DNA of 64,000 nt from Dryas octopetala (lineage: Eukaryota > Streptophyta > Magnoliopsida > Rosales > Rosaceae), in NCBI GenBank assembly GCA_963921425.1, contig OY992835.1, forward strand, positions 17,856,001 to 17,920,000, given 5' to 3'. Within the stretch, counting starts at the first letter, position 1; each line of letters opens with the position of its first letter. The notes beneath the pieces are model-generated. The model was not told where the DNA came from. It worked only from the letters and a program-made list of their open reading frames with translations, and did not search any database. Of this stretch, positions 46,642-59,447 are shown piece by piece. The position numbers were made by a program, and so were the translations under genes.

Positions 46642-46718
46642 TTAGTAATATCATATTGTATAACATACCAATTTTAAATCATGCATATATATATATATAT
46701 ATGACATACCCAGCCGTG

Positions 46719-48166
46719 TGTCACGGGCTCACTTTTTACGCAACGAAATTTGCTCGTGTGGCGCCAAGATTCCTTTGAATCAAGACCAGTCATCCTCTCT
46801 CTATGCTCTTTTCAAGATTTTGACCCATTCGTTACCTTCTCAAGGTTTGCCAACAAGAACTACTCATCTCGAGTCTCGCTCGTAGCGATTATACGATTGC
46901 TTCCTTGTGCCAAGGTTCTCAGCCAAGACACTCGCCCCATCGATAGGTTCTTATGACGCTGGCATTCCATTCTCACATGTCGGGTCTTACTTTGTCTCCA
47001 CATCTTGACCGTCATGGCACTAAGGGCTAGCTCGCGCCCATAGTCCTTTCCTCGAGTTGAACATGCAAGCCAACTTGCAAGCATATGCCACCCGAGTGAG
47101 CAACTATTCTCGATGCCCCACATTAGCTTTCTCTCGTTGGCACGGGGTCGCCCCTCCCGTGCCTGCTAGCATCATATATTGTGCATGGCCGAACTCAAGC
47201 CGATGCCCTCATTGAGTACTACATGGCCAATGAGCACCATGGACTCTCCGAGAGTTCACATGTAATGGGCGTGATGTGCATACGGCGCGGCATAAGGAAA
47301 TTATTCTTGTAGCCTTGTGTGTGCGCCCCTAGCACAATACAAGCATTCACGCTCGCTTGTACTGTCCATGGGACCTCCTGTCCCACGGAGAGACATGACC
47401 GCCCTCCGGAAGTCATGTGCCCACTCCTAGGTCCCCAAAGGTTCCTAGAGTAGCTCGCTTAACACTCTATGGGTGTGGGCGTCGGGGGTGGTGGAGAGCC
47501 TGACACCATGTCTCCCCCTAAAGAGCATTTTATGTCTTTCTTCACAAAGCAAGAGGAAACATCAACTTGCTGGAGAAGTCATAACTGGGCATAATTAATT
47601 CATCCGAACTCCAAATGATAAACAGTTAGTTGCGTTGGACTCGTTTCAACCTCCTGGAGTTACCGATATTTTTAGATTTCCCAAATTCCAACCGGAAGAC
47701 CCCGAAACAGCCAAATTATGAAATTACCCTTCTACGCGTGTAACCTGGCCACTCTTCGCCAAACGAATGCCATTCTCTTGCCATTTGACCCTCCATACTT
47801 CATATTAATGTCACGGAAGCACAACTCTATGTGCGGACCGTGACATCCTCCCCCACTTATCATGTCGATGCCCTCATTGACGTGCCTCCGGCTTTGCTCA
47901 AAATGCTCTTTAGGTTTTCTCGCTTGAATAGGGTTGATGACAACGAGTATTGTCCCTCTACCTCTGTAGAATCACCTCTGTGACAACCTTCTTGCGCCCA
48001 CTCTTGGACTTGGCCAAAGACATGTACTCCTTGGATTGCTCCTCCAAGCTTCAATGAGTCCACTCTAGGACATAAAATTTCTCCCGAAGCCGTTTGATGG
48101 CTCATCTGAGCATAAATGAGTCCACTCTTGGACTTGGAGTCGCAAATACATCTTGTTCGACTCATC
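46719..48166 (-). mobile_element. Gypsy-type LTR fragment: 3' LTR plus internal tail
   Basis: The LTR (46719-47845) starts TGTCACGG and ends CCGTGACA, exact inverted ends. On the minus strand it is preceded by AAGTGGGGGAGGA, a typical polypurine tract, and about 300 bases of internal DNA (47860-48166). The other LTR and nearly all coding parts are missing. A broken fragment that sits beside the GDSL exon-4 relic. Confidence 0.65.
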
Positions 48167-48175
48167 TTGATCGAT

Positions 48176-48260
48176 AAAGCTTCTTCTAAGCAGCTACCAT
48201 TATTTTCTGGTTTGATTATTCTGATGCCTGGAAGACAACCCAAGGTCAGCAAGTTGATAA
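48176..48260 (-). pseudogene. GDSL exon-4 relic 3' of GDSL-9
   Basis: The minus strand reads LTLGCLPGIRIIKPENNGSC then LEEA, the canonical exon-4 block, followed by gypsy DNA. It is the best-preserved of the three relics and closer to the family norm than the exon 4 of the adjacent live genes. Confidence 0.75.
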
Positions 48261-48515
48261 AAAATATAGAAAATATTCTATTACAATCGTGGTTTGAAAT
48301 TTACAACCTGAGAGAGAAAAAGTCACACACGTACTTAACATTTTTTATTATACCTTCCACATGCAAGTGAAAATCTAAATTAAAGAATAAAATTCATGAC
48401 TTGGACAAAAATAATTTGCTTATTGATCTTGTACAGCATGCACAGGTAACACCAAATTAAAGGTTTATTTAGATTTATTTATCGCTTATCGAATTATTGA
48501 TCTATACATTTTTAC

Positions 48516-50273
48516 TTAATTATTTTGAAACAATGCTTTGAGATTATAAGGTGCAGTGGAATTGGGAGCTCCGCTCCAGAATTGCTTGGCAAATTGCTTG
48601 TAGACTCCTTCTGTTAGATGACCAGAGTCAAAGAAGACATATTCAGTAGCATTGTCACATAATTCATACTCTGTCACACCTCTCTTCCCTCCACAGCTTA
48701 ATATTCCTCTGTATGCACCACTCCCACAGCATGCCACCTTCCCTTCTTTGAAACCTTTCACAAAACAAATTAAAACATGGTCATCAATCATTTTAGTATA
48801 TCCTCTCTTGTTTTTAGATTAATTCGTACTAAAAGGATCAAATTAATCATAAAAATAATTAAGAAGATTAAGTACCATATTTAGAAGGGTGGTTTATCCT
48901 TTGTTTGAGAAACTCATAAGAGTCAGAGAGTGAGTATCTGAATCCCTTGAGCTCCTTGTCTAGCTTTTGCAGGAGTTTGAGAAGGGCTTTATTGTGTAGT
49001 TTCACATATGAAGTAATAAGTTGACCAAAACCATGTTGTGCCTCTTCAAATGCTCTTCCGAAAGGCATACTAGCAATAGGCAATATGCTAATGAACCCAA
49101 AATTTCTTCCTCCTTTCCTATATATTTCCTAACACACCAAAATTAACATTTGATTAGTCCTATTCATCATCAACAACTATACATATATATATAGAAATTA
49201 TTGTTTTTTAAGTATTAAGAGTATTTGGTTTACTTTAATGGCTGCAGTTATGTTGCCTATCACCATCCCTACAAACTCATCATCAGAGTAGGATCGAAGC
49301 GCGCTGGAGTTGGTCTCGAAAGGGAAGACATAATCGTTGCCTCCAACGCCAAACAAGTAAACAGCTCTTGATAGCAGAGTCTTGGTTTCTTCACCCCCTA
49401 GTTTCTGTCTCAATGAATTCCTAACGCTCTCAAAATATGACACTTGAGTATGAAGGTCTATCACCTGAAACAAGGTGAAGATTGTAGAGCAACTAATTCG
49501 TTCATAAACTATGGAGATATAATTGATGTATAGATGGTATAATATTAGCTAGTCAGGGTCATCAAGTTTGTGTACTAAATCCACTCATCAAATGAAACTA
49601 TCTATCAGTATATATGTCAATATCTTATCTGTTAGAGAAACTAGCTAATAAGTGAAGATAGGCCTTGATCATCAAATCCACAAGAATATGACTTTAAATT
49701 TTAGAGAAGAAAATTAATTTGTGCAAATTAAATCATATATGTATATATATGTGTGTGTGTGTGTGTCTGTTTGTGACATACCAAGCCTTGGCGAGTTTCA
49801 ACCAAAGCACCAGATCCACCAGATGCAAAGTTGACCCCATATGTGAATTCATGATTACCAGGCTGTAGATAAGGTGGAATAAATGGCAACTTTGCATACT
49901 CAGCTGCAACAGTAAAAATTAAGTCTCAATTATATAGGTGTCTTAATAACAATAGTTTCACATTTTTATAGGAAAACATACATATAATTATATAGTTATT
50001 ACTATATATCTTAATCTTACCAATAAAATCTGGAATAATTCGACCATCTGAAAATCTACCCGTTGGATACTTAAAGAAGGTTTCACCATATGGCCAATAA
50101 TTTGCACTGGCAGTAGTGTTGATGTAGTTGTTATTTCCAGCATCAAATACTGAACCCCCAAAGATGAAGAGTGGTACAACATGATGTTTGTGTTTGTTCC
50201 CCAACCCAAGGCTAAGGCTTGTACACAAGGCAAACACACAGATCTGAAGAAAGCTTGAGCTTATATTCGCCAT
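48516..50273 (-). CDS. GDSL-9: GDSL-type hydrolase with GGS nucleophile block
   Basis: Exons on the minus strand are 50273-50021, 49903-49782, 49464-49234, 49128-48876 and 48754-48516, with GT/AG borders, giving 365 residues. It has the same signal peptide and the same [16 protein letters not shown] (Gly40-Ser41) as GDSL-7. The Gly block is GVNFASGGSGAL-like, the Asn block GVGGNDYV, and the Asp-His block [13 protein letters not shown]. Exon 4 has LPIASMPFG in place of PLGCLP. The promoter has the same 59-bp deletion as GDSL-7. It is the sister of GDSL-7 and follows GDSL-8 as GDSL-7 precedes it. Open frame, but activity is doubtful for the same reasons. Confidence 0.85.
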
Positions 50274-51355
50274 ATCTGTTATCAATATGCAATCTTAATC
50301 GCCTTAATTATTGGTCAGTTTCATTAATGGCTACTTGAACAATCAAACATCACCATTATCTATAAAATATCCAAATCAATTTTTATCTGTCGGAAATGTC
50401 AAAAGTCAAAACAATCCAGAAATGCATATTCAACATTTTTATTTCAATTTTTTATTCAAACAGCAGCTTCATATTCAACATTTTAAAAATTATACTTTGG
50501 AAAAGCTGGACCAGCTGGTCATAGCTAGAAAAGAATATATAACCAAAATGTTAAAGCTTTGGCAGCAATTCCATTAATTTATAGATGTTTACTTTGTAAA
50601 CTTAGTAAACAAATAGCATATTTTACAAAATAATTTTGAAGCTTGGGCATCAATCAAGTGCGTAGTTGTTAACCCAAGACTGATGTACCTTTGATATATT
50701 AATATATGCATAAATGATTGGTGACATTGTACCAAATTTGATATCCCACCAACTTCATTGACTTTTGTTTAGTATACATTTTTATCAAATGATTACATAT
50801 TTGATTGATTTTTTACATGAACGACCTTAAAAAGGACCTAAGAATTATGCTAATAAATACAATTCATCAAATAAAATTGAAATAATGTTGGCTGTAATTA
50901 ATAAATTGGTTAAACAATTTTCGATTTGACAATTTTTTGTACGAATGATCTTTAAATGATGCTCTAAATATAAATGGTTCCGATATTAAATTATAAGTCC
51001 AAAAATGATGTTATTACTTTTCTTAATTATATATTAGTGTCCATGCATGATATATCATGATTCATGAACAACTTTATGTTGTTTGGGAAATTAAGAATAT
51101 TTGATTTACCAAATGACAAGACTTCTATAAAAGACTATCATCACTTCTTCAAACTACGAACACAGTCTTCAAGGGTTTTACTCTCACTGTTTGGAGTGGA
51201 ATCGGATGCTAGAATTCTCTTTGGCTGATTGCATAAAATGGGCAGCACCACGTACATCTCTTTTTATAACGACGGTATGAAGCTTCTCGTCGGTTTTAGC
51301 ACCCGCCAATCATCAATGCAAGCCATTGGAATACCAAACATTATTAACATAAGAG
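50274..51355. repeat. Upstream flank of GDSL-9, copy of the GDSL-7 flank
   Basis: Matches 37016-37595 and 38920-39455, but without the hAT-like insert and with about 120 bases missing around it. No gene seen. Confidence 0.7.
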
Positions 51356-52205
51356 AACAGTTTTGCTCACCTTTTTTAACTAGGGTGTATGCTTATTTTC
51401 TTTCTCAAATTATGACATCTGTTTAAAAAATTAACCTCAAATTAACATACTATATATTTAATTATTTTTTGCACAAAACTCTCTCTCTTCTCTGCGTTTT
51501 CTCTCTCCCCGACTCACCTCTCTCCTCTTGCCTCTCTCATCTCTCTCGAAGATGATCTTCGCTGCCATCGCCGCCCCCCAAAACCCAGCCCCTCTCACCT
51601 CTCTCATCTTTCTCACCTCTCTGCCTCCACAGCAACTACCGCCCCCAGCAACCCTCAATATCCCCAATATCCACTACAGCTAGAAGCAGAGATTAATGCA
51701 GGAAATCAACGCCACCTTACTCTCACTTGTACATGTACAACAAAATCTTCTAACAAACCCAATCCTTGTGTTTTGGCTCCTAGTAATTAAGCAATAAAGT
51801 TAGGAGACAAGACAACACCATCTGGGCCCAAGCAGATGAAACTCTCTTTTTTGGCAAGAAAACACACGCAATTTGCTTATTGGGATGATTGGGCTCATGC
51901 TCAAAATTGGGCCTAAATTACGTTTGGAGGAATGGAATTTTAGGATTATTAACAGATTCTTTAGTGTCGCATGCCATTTTTATGATGCCACCTCCATTAA
52001 CATACTGACGTCTCCATTAACATAATGACGTGGGTGTCGTTGATTTCCTGCATTAACCTCTGCTTCTAGCTGTAGTGGATATTGGGGGTTGCTGGGGCGG
52101 TGGTTGCTGGAGGCAAAGAGAACTGCAGAGAGGTGAGAGAGATGAAAGATGTGAGAGGGGCTGGGTTTTGGGGGGTGGCAGGCGGTAGGGGAGATCGAGA
52201 GAGAT

Positions 52206-52236
<31 letters not shown>

Positions 52237-52373
52237 AGAGAGAAAGAGAGAGAGTTTTGTGTAAAAAATAATTAAATATACAATATGTTAATTCATGATT
52301 AATTTTTTAAACAGATGTCATGATTTGAGAATAAAGGTGAGCATACACCCTAGTTAAAGGAGGTGAGCAAAAC
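51356..52373. mobile_element. Large foldback element with long inverted arms
   Basis: Arms of about 350 bases begin GTTTTGCTCACC and continue AACTAGGGTGTATGCT; the inverse ends GGTGAGCAAAAC. The arms carry CT- or GA-rich tracts and a shared TGCAGGAAATCAACG. About 300 bases lie between them. The neighbouring spacer at about 41500 lacks it. The target duplication is unresolved. Confidence 0.65.
52206..52231. repeat. (GA)n microsatellite
   Basis: About 13 GA units in the right arm of the foldback element. Confidence 0.9.
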
Positions 52374-53524
52374 TTCTCTCTTAATATAATGCAACATGCA
52401 CGCAACGGTCACTTTAGCATGATTGGATTCTTCGGAATTCGAACAGCCACTGTTTTATTTGCACTAGTTAACTGGAGACCAGATCCTCTGTCCCCAATTC
52501 CCGTGTCTCTTCATGTCCCTTATATATTATTTTGACACATGTCCTCCCACCTAACAGTTATCTAACACTGTTTGCCCACAAACCCACCATCTCTAATATT
52601 ACCATACACCAGAGGAGCAAAGATCCAAAACCCACTCTCTTATCTAATTTTTCTCTTTTTTCCATCTCTTTCGAACCATGGTCTCCTCCTCTCATATTTT
52701 TGGTGTCGCTTCTCCAATTTTTCAGACGACCCTAAATCCTGGTGTTTACGAGATAGCAGTGGTTAATTACTTCTCTTGTTGATGATGGTCCCTCTGCTTC
52801 ATCAATTAATAATTTGTTACATATAATTAATGTAAGATCAACAATTAAAAGCTAAAGCAAACCCATTTCTTCTACCTCATCCAAACAAGACACAAAAAAC
52901 CCACTGTAAAAGTGAAGTGGCGCTGCCATGAGAGAGAGAGATGGGAGCGATTTATAATTGAACAAAATTGATCACCAAGTGACAAAAATTGAGGATTTAT
53001 TAACACGCACTACAACATTATCTAACAAAGCTCACCAATTTTTTTTGGTAAGAATAGATGCAACTGCCACTATTTTTAGTTTGTATTGCCTATTGCCACC
53101 CTACAGTCACCATAGAACATGATGGAGGTTGGTGTTGGGGTGGCAAGGGAGCTAAGGCCACCCAAATGTAGGAATGGTGGAAGTTTCTGCCAAAACCTGT
53201 CATAACAGTCTGACAAGGCAGCTGCTTACTAATGCTGCAATTAGTTGATTTTTTCCCTTCACCATTAGATGTAAGGTTGCTATATTGGTGTTAGAACATA
53301 AGCAATAAACAATGTCTCCATGAATTTTGGTGACTAACTAATTAGAATTCAAAATTCATTTTCTCACCAAACATATCCTGCAGTGGATTGAATATTACGT
53401 TAAAACTCATTCCATGCAGCAAAAGCTGGAAGGGGGCTAACTATTGTGCTAGGGACGAACCTTCTTTGAATCATAAAAAAGAATCGTAAAAACGTACTCA
53501 GAAGTTGGAATCTATTTTCTTCAA
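52374..53524. other. Spacer DNA, no gene recognised
   Basis: The left part (52390-52470) matches the gap between the two solo LTRs at about 41500-41600. The rest is AT-rich with no supported feature. Confidence 0.4.
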
Positions 53525-53936
53525 TATTCATTAATTCTAACAAATACAACCAAATATCCTTTTACCGGAAGAATACAAGACAACAATTCAAATAAACAAA
53601 ACAATACTAAACATGTGGGGTTTGTGGGATAAAGAACAAAAAAGAAATGAAGAGGATGGGGTTGTTGATTAAAAAAGTGAAGGATGAAAAGGAAGAGAGA
53701 GGAAAAGTGCAGATGAAGATGGAGGTTTAGTATTCATTAATTCTAACAAATACAACCAAATATCCTTTTACCGGAAGAATACAAGACAACAATTCAAATA
53801 AACAAAACAATACTAAACATGTGGGGTTTGTGGGATAAAGAACAAAAAAGAAATGAAGAGGATGGGGTTGTTGATTAAAAAAGTGAAGGATGAAAAGGAA
53901 GAGAGAGGAAAAGTGCAGATGAAGATGGAGGTTTAG
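53525..53936. repeat. Perfect 206-bp tandem duplication
   Basis: 53525-53730 and 53731-53936 appear identical by eye. The unit starts TATTCATTAATTC and ends GGAGGTTTAG. The absence of differences implies a very recent event, or an assembly artefact. Confidence 0.9.
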
Positions 53937-54085
53937 CACTTTCAAGCTACTGGAGGTCCGGTCCTCAATTTTCTTCTTAGCTTTGGGAGGTCCGGTCTTT
54001 AATCTTCTTCTCAGCTATTGGAGGTCGATCCGGTCCTAATCTTCTTCTCAGCTTCTGGAGGTCTGGTCCTCTCTCATGAGGTTCG
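53937..54085. repeat. Short degenerate tandem repeat (about 35 bp)
   Basis: Four or five units of the type CTTCTTCTCAGC ... GGAGGTCCGGTCC, directly following the 206-bp duplication. Confidence 0.65.
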
Positions 54086-56453
54086 GTCCTCAAGTCTTAT
54101 TGTCTTACATCACAACCAAGCAAAACCACAAAGCTAGTATAAACTCACAAGGGAAAGAAATATAAGTTAATTAAAAAGGAATTTTGTTTGGTCAAAGTTG
54201 AGCATAAGCAAAACCATATTTTGGAGTTAAACATGCCATAATCGAAGTTATAATTAATAGAATTGAAAACATACCTTTTGATTATTACCATAAATCTGCA
54301 GCGATAAAGGAGAAAATGAAAAATATGAAAGAAGCTCCATTTATCACCAAAAAACCAATTAGCATAACATAACATTCAACTTGTGGTATAGACTCAAACA
54401 ACAAGATAATATTTAACACTAAATAAAATCTGAAGTTGGATATATTAGTGATACCAAAGGAATTCAACTAACAAGATAATATTTAACACTAACATTATCA
54501 AATAAGATGAATAATCGGAATACAAAAAACTTGAAAAATAAATGGAATTGATACCAAAGGAAAGTGGCTATAGATACTCTAGGGTTTGATTTGGGAGTTT
54601 TTGATTCATCCACAATCGGAGTCATACATGTGCACCAATGGAAGAGCCATGATGAGAGAAGGAAAACCTGATGAAGATCGCTGGAATCCACCGCCCATAT
54701 TGCCAGAAACGACGGAGGAAGGTCACGGCTGTTAGGGTTTCGAACCACCACGTGCGGCGGCTGAATGGGCTAGGTATTTACACCATTGAACTCAACTCAC
54801 CCATGGGAAGATTTCGGGACCAACTCAATGTTGTTATCCTACCTCAAGTGCAAGGTTGTCAAGTTTTAGTATGGAAATGGAAGTAGGGGGTTGTCGTACC
54901 CAAGAGATTGGATTAGGATTTCAATCATAAGCTAGATTGATTTTAGGGTTATAAAACTAACAAACAACCTACTATGTACTATGTAAAGTCAAGACTAAAC
55001 ATAATGGTATGTGCAAATGTGTAGTGTTGAGTTGTTGTTTGGTTGATAGATGATACGTAACACTAGAATATTTGAAACTAACAAATGGAAATACAAGCAA
55101 ATTTAAGTACAAATTAAATTCAATGATGATGAAGAATTTTGGGTTATTAGGGGTTCACACTAACCCTCCCATGTAACAAACAATGCAATTAATGATTATG
55201 CCAAATTAGATAGATTAAATTCCCTCCTAACCCCCGATCAAGGTAAATTATGGCACATCCTCTTTCATGTTATCAACTATCCCAACCAAGGTGATAGGTA
55301 ACTACCTAAGATTAATGTCATAGCAAACCCTAGGTGCATAAAGTTCTAAGGATGAGAAATCCAAGCAATTAAAACAATCTAACCAAGGTGTTTTTAAATT
55401 ATCATGCTCTTATGCAACAAGCTTTAGACCCTAAAGGTTACCAATCTTCAATTTCTACATGACAACATTTCTCATATGCACAAGTGGTAAATTCACACAT
55501 ATAAGTCATGATCTTTAAACTAGCATAAGAGCATATATATCCAAAATGGCATTTATATCACAAATCACAAAGTCATTACATGGTTGGGCTAGGGCTAGAT
55601 CCCTAGCCCCAAATCAAGAAACTACTCACTAGCCATAAAAGTTACAAACAACATCACAAATTGAAACATAAATGGAAACAAGAAGGAAAAGAGAAAACTC
55701 TAGATGTTGAATCCAAGCTCCCAAGGGGTGTCACTCCTCCAATAATGCCCAAAATAGCTTCTTGTCTCAAGTGCCTCCAAGCTCCTCTTGCAATAATGGT
55801 GGTGAATGTGGTAGATGAGTGTTGTGATGATGTTTGGCTTTTTGGAGAGGAAGAGTTGATGGAGGGAAGATGGAGAAAAGAAATGATGTAGAGAGATGAG
55901 AAAAGGATAGGGTTTTGGAAGATGGAAGATGAGATGTGTGTTTTTGAGATGAGATGATGAAATGAATGATGAAATGAGTGAAATTAGAGAGGATGGAGGG
56001 GGGAGCTCGAAAATGAGAAAGTGTTTTATTGTTTGGGTGAGTTGTTATGTCTAGAATATGTGGCTAGGATTAAAAAAAAATGAAGGGATAAGGTTTGGTT
56101 AATTCAAAAAATGAGAATATTTCATCTTATCCCTCAATGCCTCATTTAGAGCCTTCACATTGTGGTTTCTGAATTTTGCTTAGAATGGGCAAACAAAGGG
56201 GAAGGAAAGAGAGCATGTGATAGGCAATTACCCAAAATGGAAAGATGCCTTGGGACCACTTTATCCTTTTGCTGACAGGATTTTTGAGCTGTGTTTGGAG
56301 AGCAATTTGGAGGCCTTAACCAACTCCGAAATTTACATTTTATATATTAATAGAAAGCCTTGGATGTCTTCTTTCCAACCATATATTATATGCCTCAATC
56401 CAAGCTCAAACCAAAAAGATATTCCCCACACAATGCAGCTGACTCAGTTCTCC
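54086..56453 (-). other. Non-coding, probably LTR-element-derived DNA
   Basis: No supported gene. On the minus strand, CTTGGGTACGACAACCCCC (about 54890) and the following sequence resemble the leader of Tat/Athila-type gypsy elements. The block with CTAGGGATCTAGCCCTAGCC and AACACCTTGGTTAGATTG looks repetitive. I regard it as a possible degraded large LTR element (LARD-like). No ends could be fixed. Confidence 0.3.
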
Positions 56454-58309
56454 CACTACTACAAAATAGGTCTTTCTTGGCGGATAATACTGGCGGATTA
56501 TCTCTGTCCGTCACGAATTCTCAAATAGTCCTAGCGGATGCATTAATCCGACAGCAATTATCTAACGTGGCGGATTAAATCGACAGGATTAAAGTTCCTG
56601 GCGGATGTATCCGACAGGACTTCTTAAGCAAGTCCAGCTGGCAGCCAAACTCAATCCTGTCGGATTAGGCCGCCAGAAAATGCATTTTTTATTTAATCCC
56701 GGCGGTCCAAACCGCCAGAATAGACCATGAGTCATGAGTCATGACCTAAATGAAATTTCATTTATTTCTTGTTCGCCTCTTTCTTCATTTCTTCTCCTCT
56801 CTTATTCTTCTGCGCCGCTCCTCATCTTCTTTCTTCATTTCTTCTCCTCTCCTAGTCTTTTGCGCTGCTCCTCATCTTCTCTCTTCTCCATTTCTTTTCT
56901 TCTTCGATCTTTCCTCGCCGCAAACAGGTGCGAACCTCTTGTGTGGGTTTTTTTTTTCTTCTCCATTTTTTTCCTTCTTCTTCTTCGTTTTTGCTTCAGA
57001 ATCATAGGGGTTCTTGTGCGAGCCTCTTGATTCTTTGTTCATTTATGGGTCTTCTAATTTAATTTAATATTTGGTTTGTATGTTTTATTTTGCAGGCTAG
57101 ATCGGATTCCCTTTGATTTGGCTGAGGGTTCTTCTCCTTCTTTTCCCTTCTTATTCTTTGTTTCCTCTTCTTATTAAAATGAATTTTCTGCATAGTCATC
57201 TTAATTTATTATCCTTCCTCTACTGTTCAGGTGCAGCAATGGTGTAATTTGTAGAGAGAAGATCGATTGGTAGCCTTTGATTTGGGTATGATTTTGTGCA
57301 TCCTTGGGTCTGATTGGTAGCCTTCGATTTTGTGCATCCTTTCATTTTTAGGTTGATTTTCAGTTCAGCCTTTGATTTGATTTGGGTCTGATTTTGTGCA
57401 TCCTTGGGTCTGATTTGATTTAAATTTAATAACTGATTTTTGTGTTTTATTTTGCAGGCTAATTAACCCACGGGAATAAATTGGTGCATCAAGGTTTGGC
57501 TGAAGATTTTGAAAAATCCTCTTCACCTTCTCTGATATGCTCCCTCTCGTTGCCATTATACCAGAGTAAGAATGTGATGTAGGCTATGAAGAAGCAGAAG
57601 ATGCTGCAGTAGAGTAGGCAGAAACAGGAGCCAAGCTTTCCACACATGGCTAACCAAGAAAGAAATTAAGTAATAGTGTGATTGAAAGATTTGAGTTATA
57701 TTGCCTGTGATGAATATTGCATATAACTCAAAGGGAGGGCTACGGTGGCTATAACAATTCTTGGATTTTTCTATGTGAACAAGCAAATTAATTAATGGAA
57801 TTCTGACTAATATTTATACAACTTTACCTTGAGTGACACTCTAATTATTTAAGAAATTTATTGTCAAACCCATTTCTCAAATAACTTTAAGATAGAATGG
57901 AAGTGAAGAGAAGAAGAGTGATACAGATTTAATAATATAATGTAAAATGTTATTGGTAAAAATGGAAAGTGAGGGACCAAAAAGGCAAAAAGAGAGGTGA
58001 TTTTGCATTTCTTCTGGCGGACAGATCCGACGGGAATGCTTTCCTGTCAGACACATCCGATTAGAATAATAAATATGCTGGCAGTTGTATCCGACGGGAA
58101 TACTTGATGCCTTGTAAGCACGGAATTCATATCCTGACGGATTTAGACAACTGTCCGCCAGGAAAAGTGCTTTCCCTGCTGATTTTATCCTGTCGGACAC
58201 TTTATCCGCCAGTGCATTGCAATCCTGGCGGATTTTGCTATTTTTCCGCCAGAAAATCGTTTTTGCTGGCGAATTAAGACCGCCACGAATAAGGTGTTTT
58301 GTAGTAGTG
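56454..58309. mobile_element. Non-autonomous CACTA transposon
   Basis: Ends CACTACTACAAAA and TTTTGTAGTAGTG with a 3-bp duplication TCC on both sides (56451-56453 and 58310-58312). Both subterminal regions hold many short GGCGGAT/ATCCGCC repeats, typical of CACTA transposase-binding regions. The centre is T-rich and CT-rich and encodes no visible transposase. Confidence 0.88.
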
Positions 58310-58312
58310 TCC

Positions 58313-59447
58313 TCGGGTGCAGTTTTGGGCTGACTTCGAAATTCAAAATGAACACCTTATAAGTCTTCAAATGTCACGAAATTTAACCTGGAATAACTTC
58401 AAGGTGTTAGCTTCTATCTCCAATTGGATTCATATTAAAATCTATTAAGGAGAATAAATGGTGAAATTTCTCATTTTATTGTTCGGAATCTAAAAACACA
58501 AAACTAAATGAAATTTAAAGCTTTTAATCAAATGAACTCACAAAAATTAAATAAGAGGAATATAAAAGGATATGAATTTATGAACATATCACTCAACGAC
58601 AAGAGGTCATCGGAATTAGTGACCCATCGGAGAAGAAAGCCGGATCAGGTTCAGTTTGAATCCATGTTTTCATTGGGTTATTAAGCAAACAAAAGGCAGG
58701 GATAGAGAGAGGAGGAAGAGACTAGTTGATTCGGGTCCATGTTGCTGGCGTTGGCTGCCAGACGGCAAAAAGATGGCCGGAGAAGGCTTATGGCAGAGGA
58801 GAGAGAGGATAGAGAAACACCAGGTGGTGTGCGGCTGCTTCTGTACGTAGGCAAATGAGAAAAAAAGATGTTGAAGTTAGGTTTTATAGTAAAACACTAT
58901 CTGACGAATTTACAAAATTGCCCTTTAACTTAAAATATCTGAAACTTGATGGTCGTAGCTTCGTCTCACGTCTTCTTCGTGTCTACGATCTCGTAGTCCC
59001 GAGCCCTATCCAACTAGACCAAAAACTCATTTAAAATTTAAACATTTAATTTTGTCAAATTAAAACCTTAAACCAATTTAATTATAAAAGCATTTCTTTT
59101 TAAAACAAAAAATTTTATAAATTCATAGAAAAATAATTTTAATGAAATATTTTATAAATTCATCCTTAAATCCAAAATGTCAATTGTCACTTTTTCAACT
59201 TTAGTTTCAAAGAAAAGAGGTCTTGTGCACAACCACCATTATAAATTTAGTTTGGGTTAGGGGTGGGAAAAGAAAAATTATCCCACTAATTTTCTAATTT
59301 GGTTACTATGTTTATGGAGCTATCAAAAAATCAACTATCTTACAAATTAGTGGGTTCTAAGGTAACTATTATCTCTACCATAAACATAGTAATCACTACC
59401 AATAAGTATTAGTGACCACCTCATTTGTCAATAGGCACCCTCTCATC
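58313..59447. other. Spacer right of the CACTA element
   Basis: AT-rich, continuing the sequence that the CACTA element split. A 64-codon frame at 58656 has no family resemblance. Nothing else supported. Confidence 0.35.

Noticed and set aside
46860-47416. Two open frames of 65-87 codons
   Set aside because: They lie wholly inside the gypsy LTR and resemble no protein family.
54464-54751. 95-codon minus-strand frame
   Set aside because: No recognisable domain, no gene context, in repeat-like DNA.
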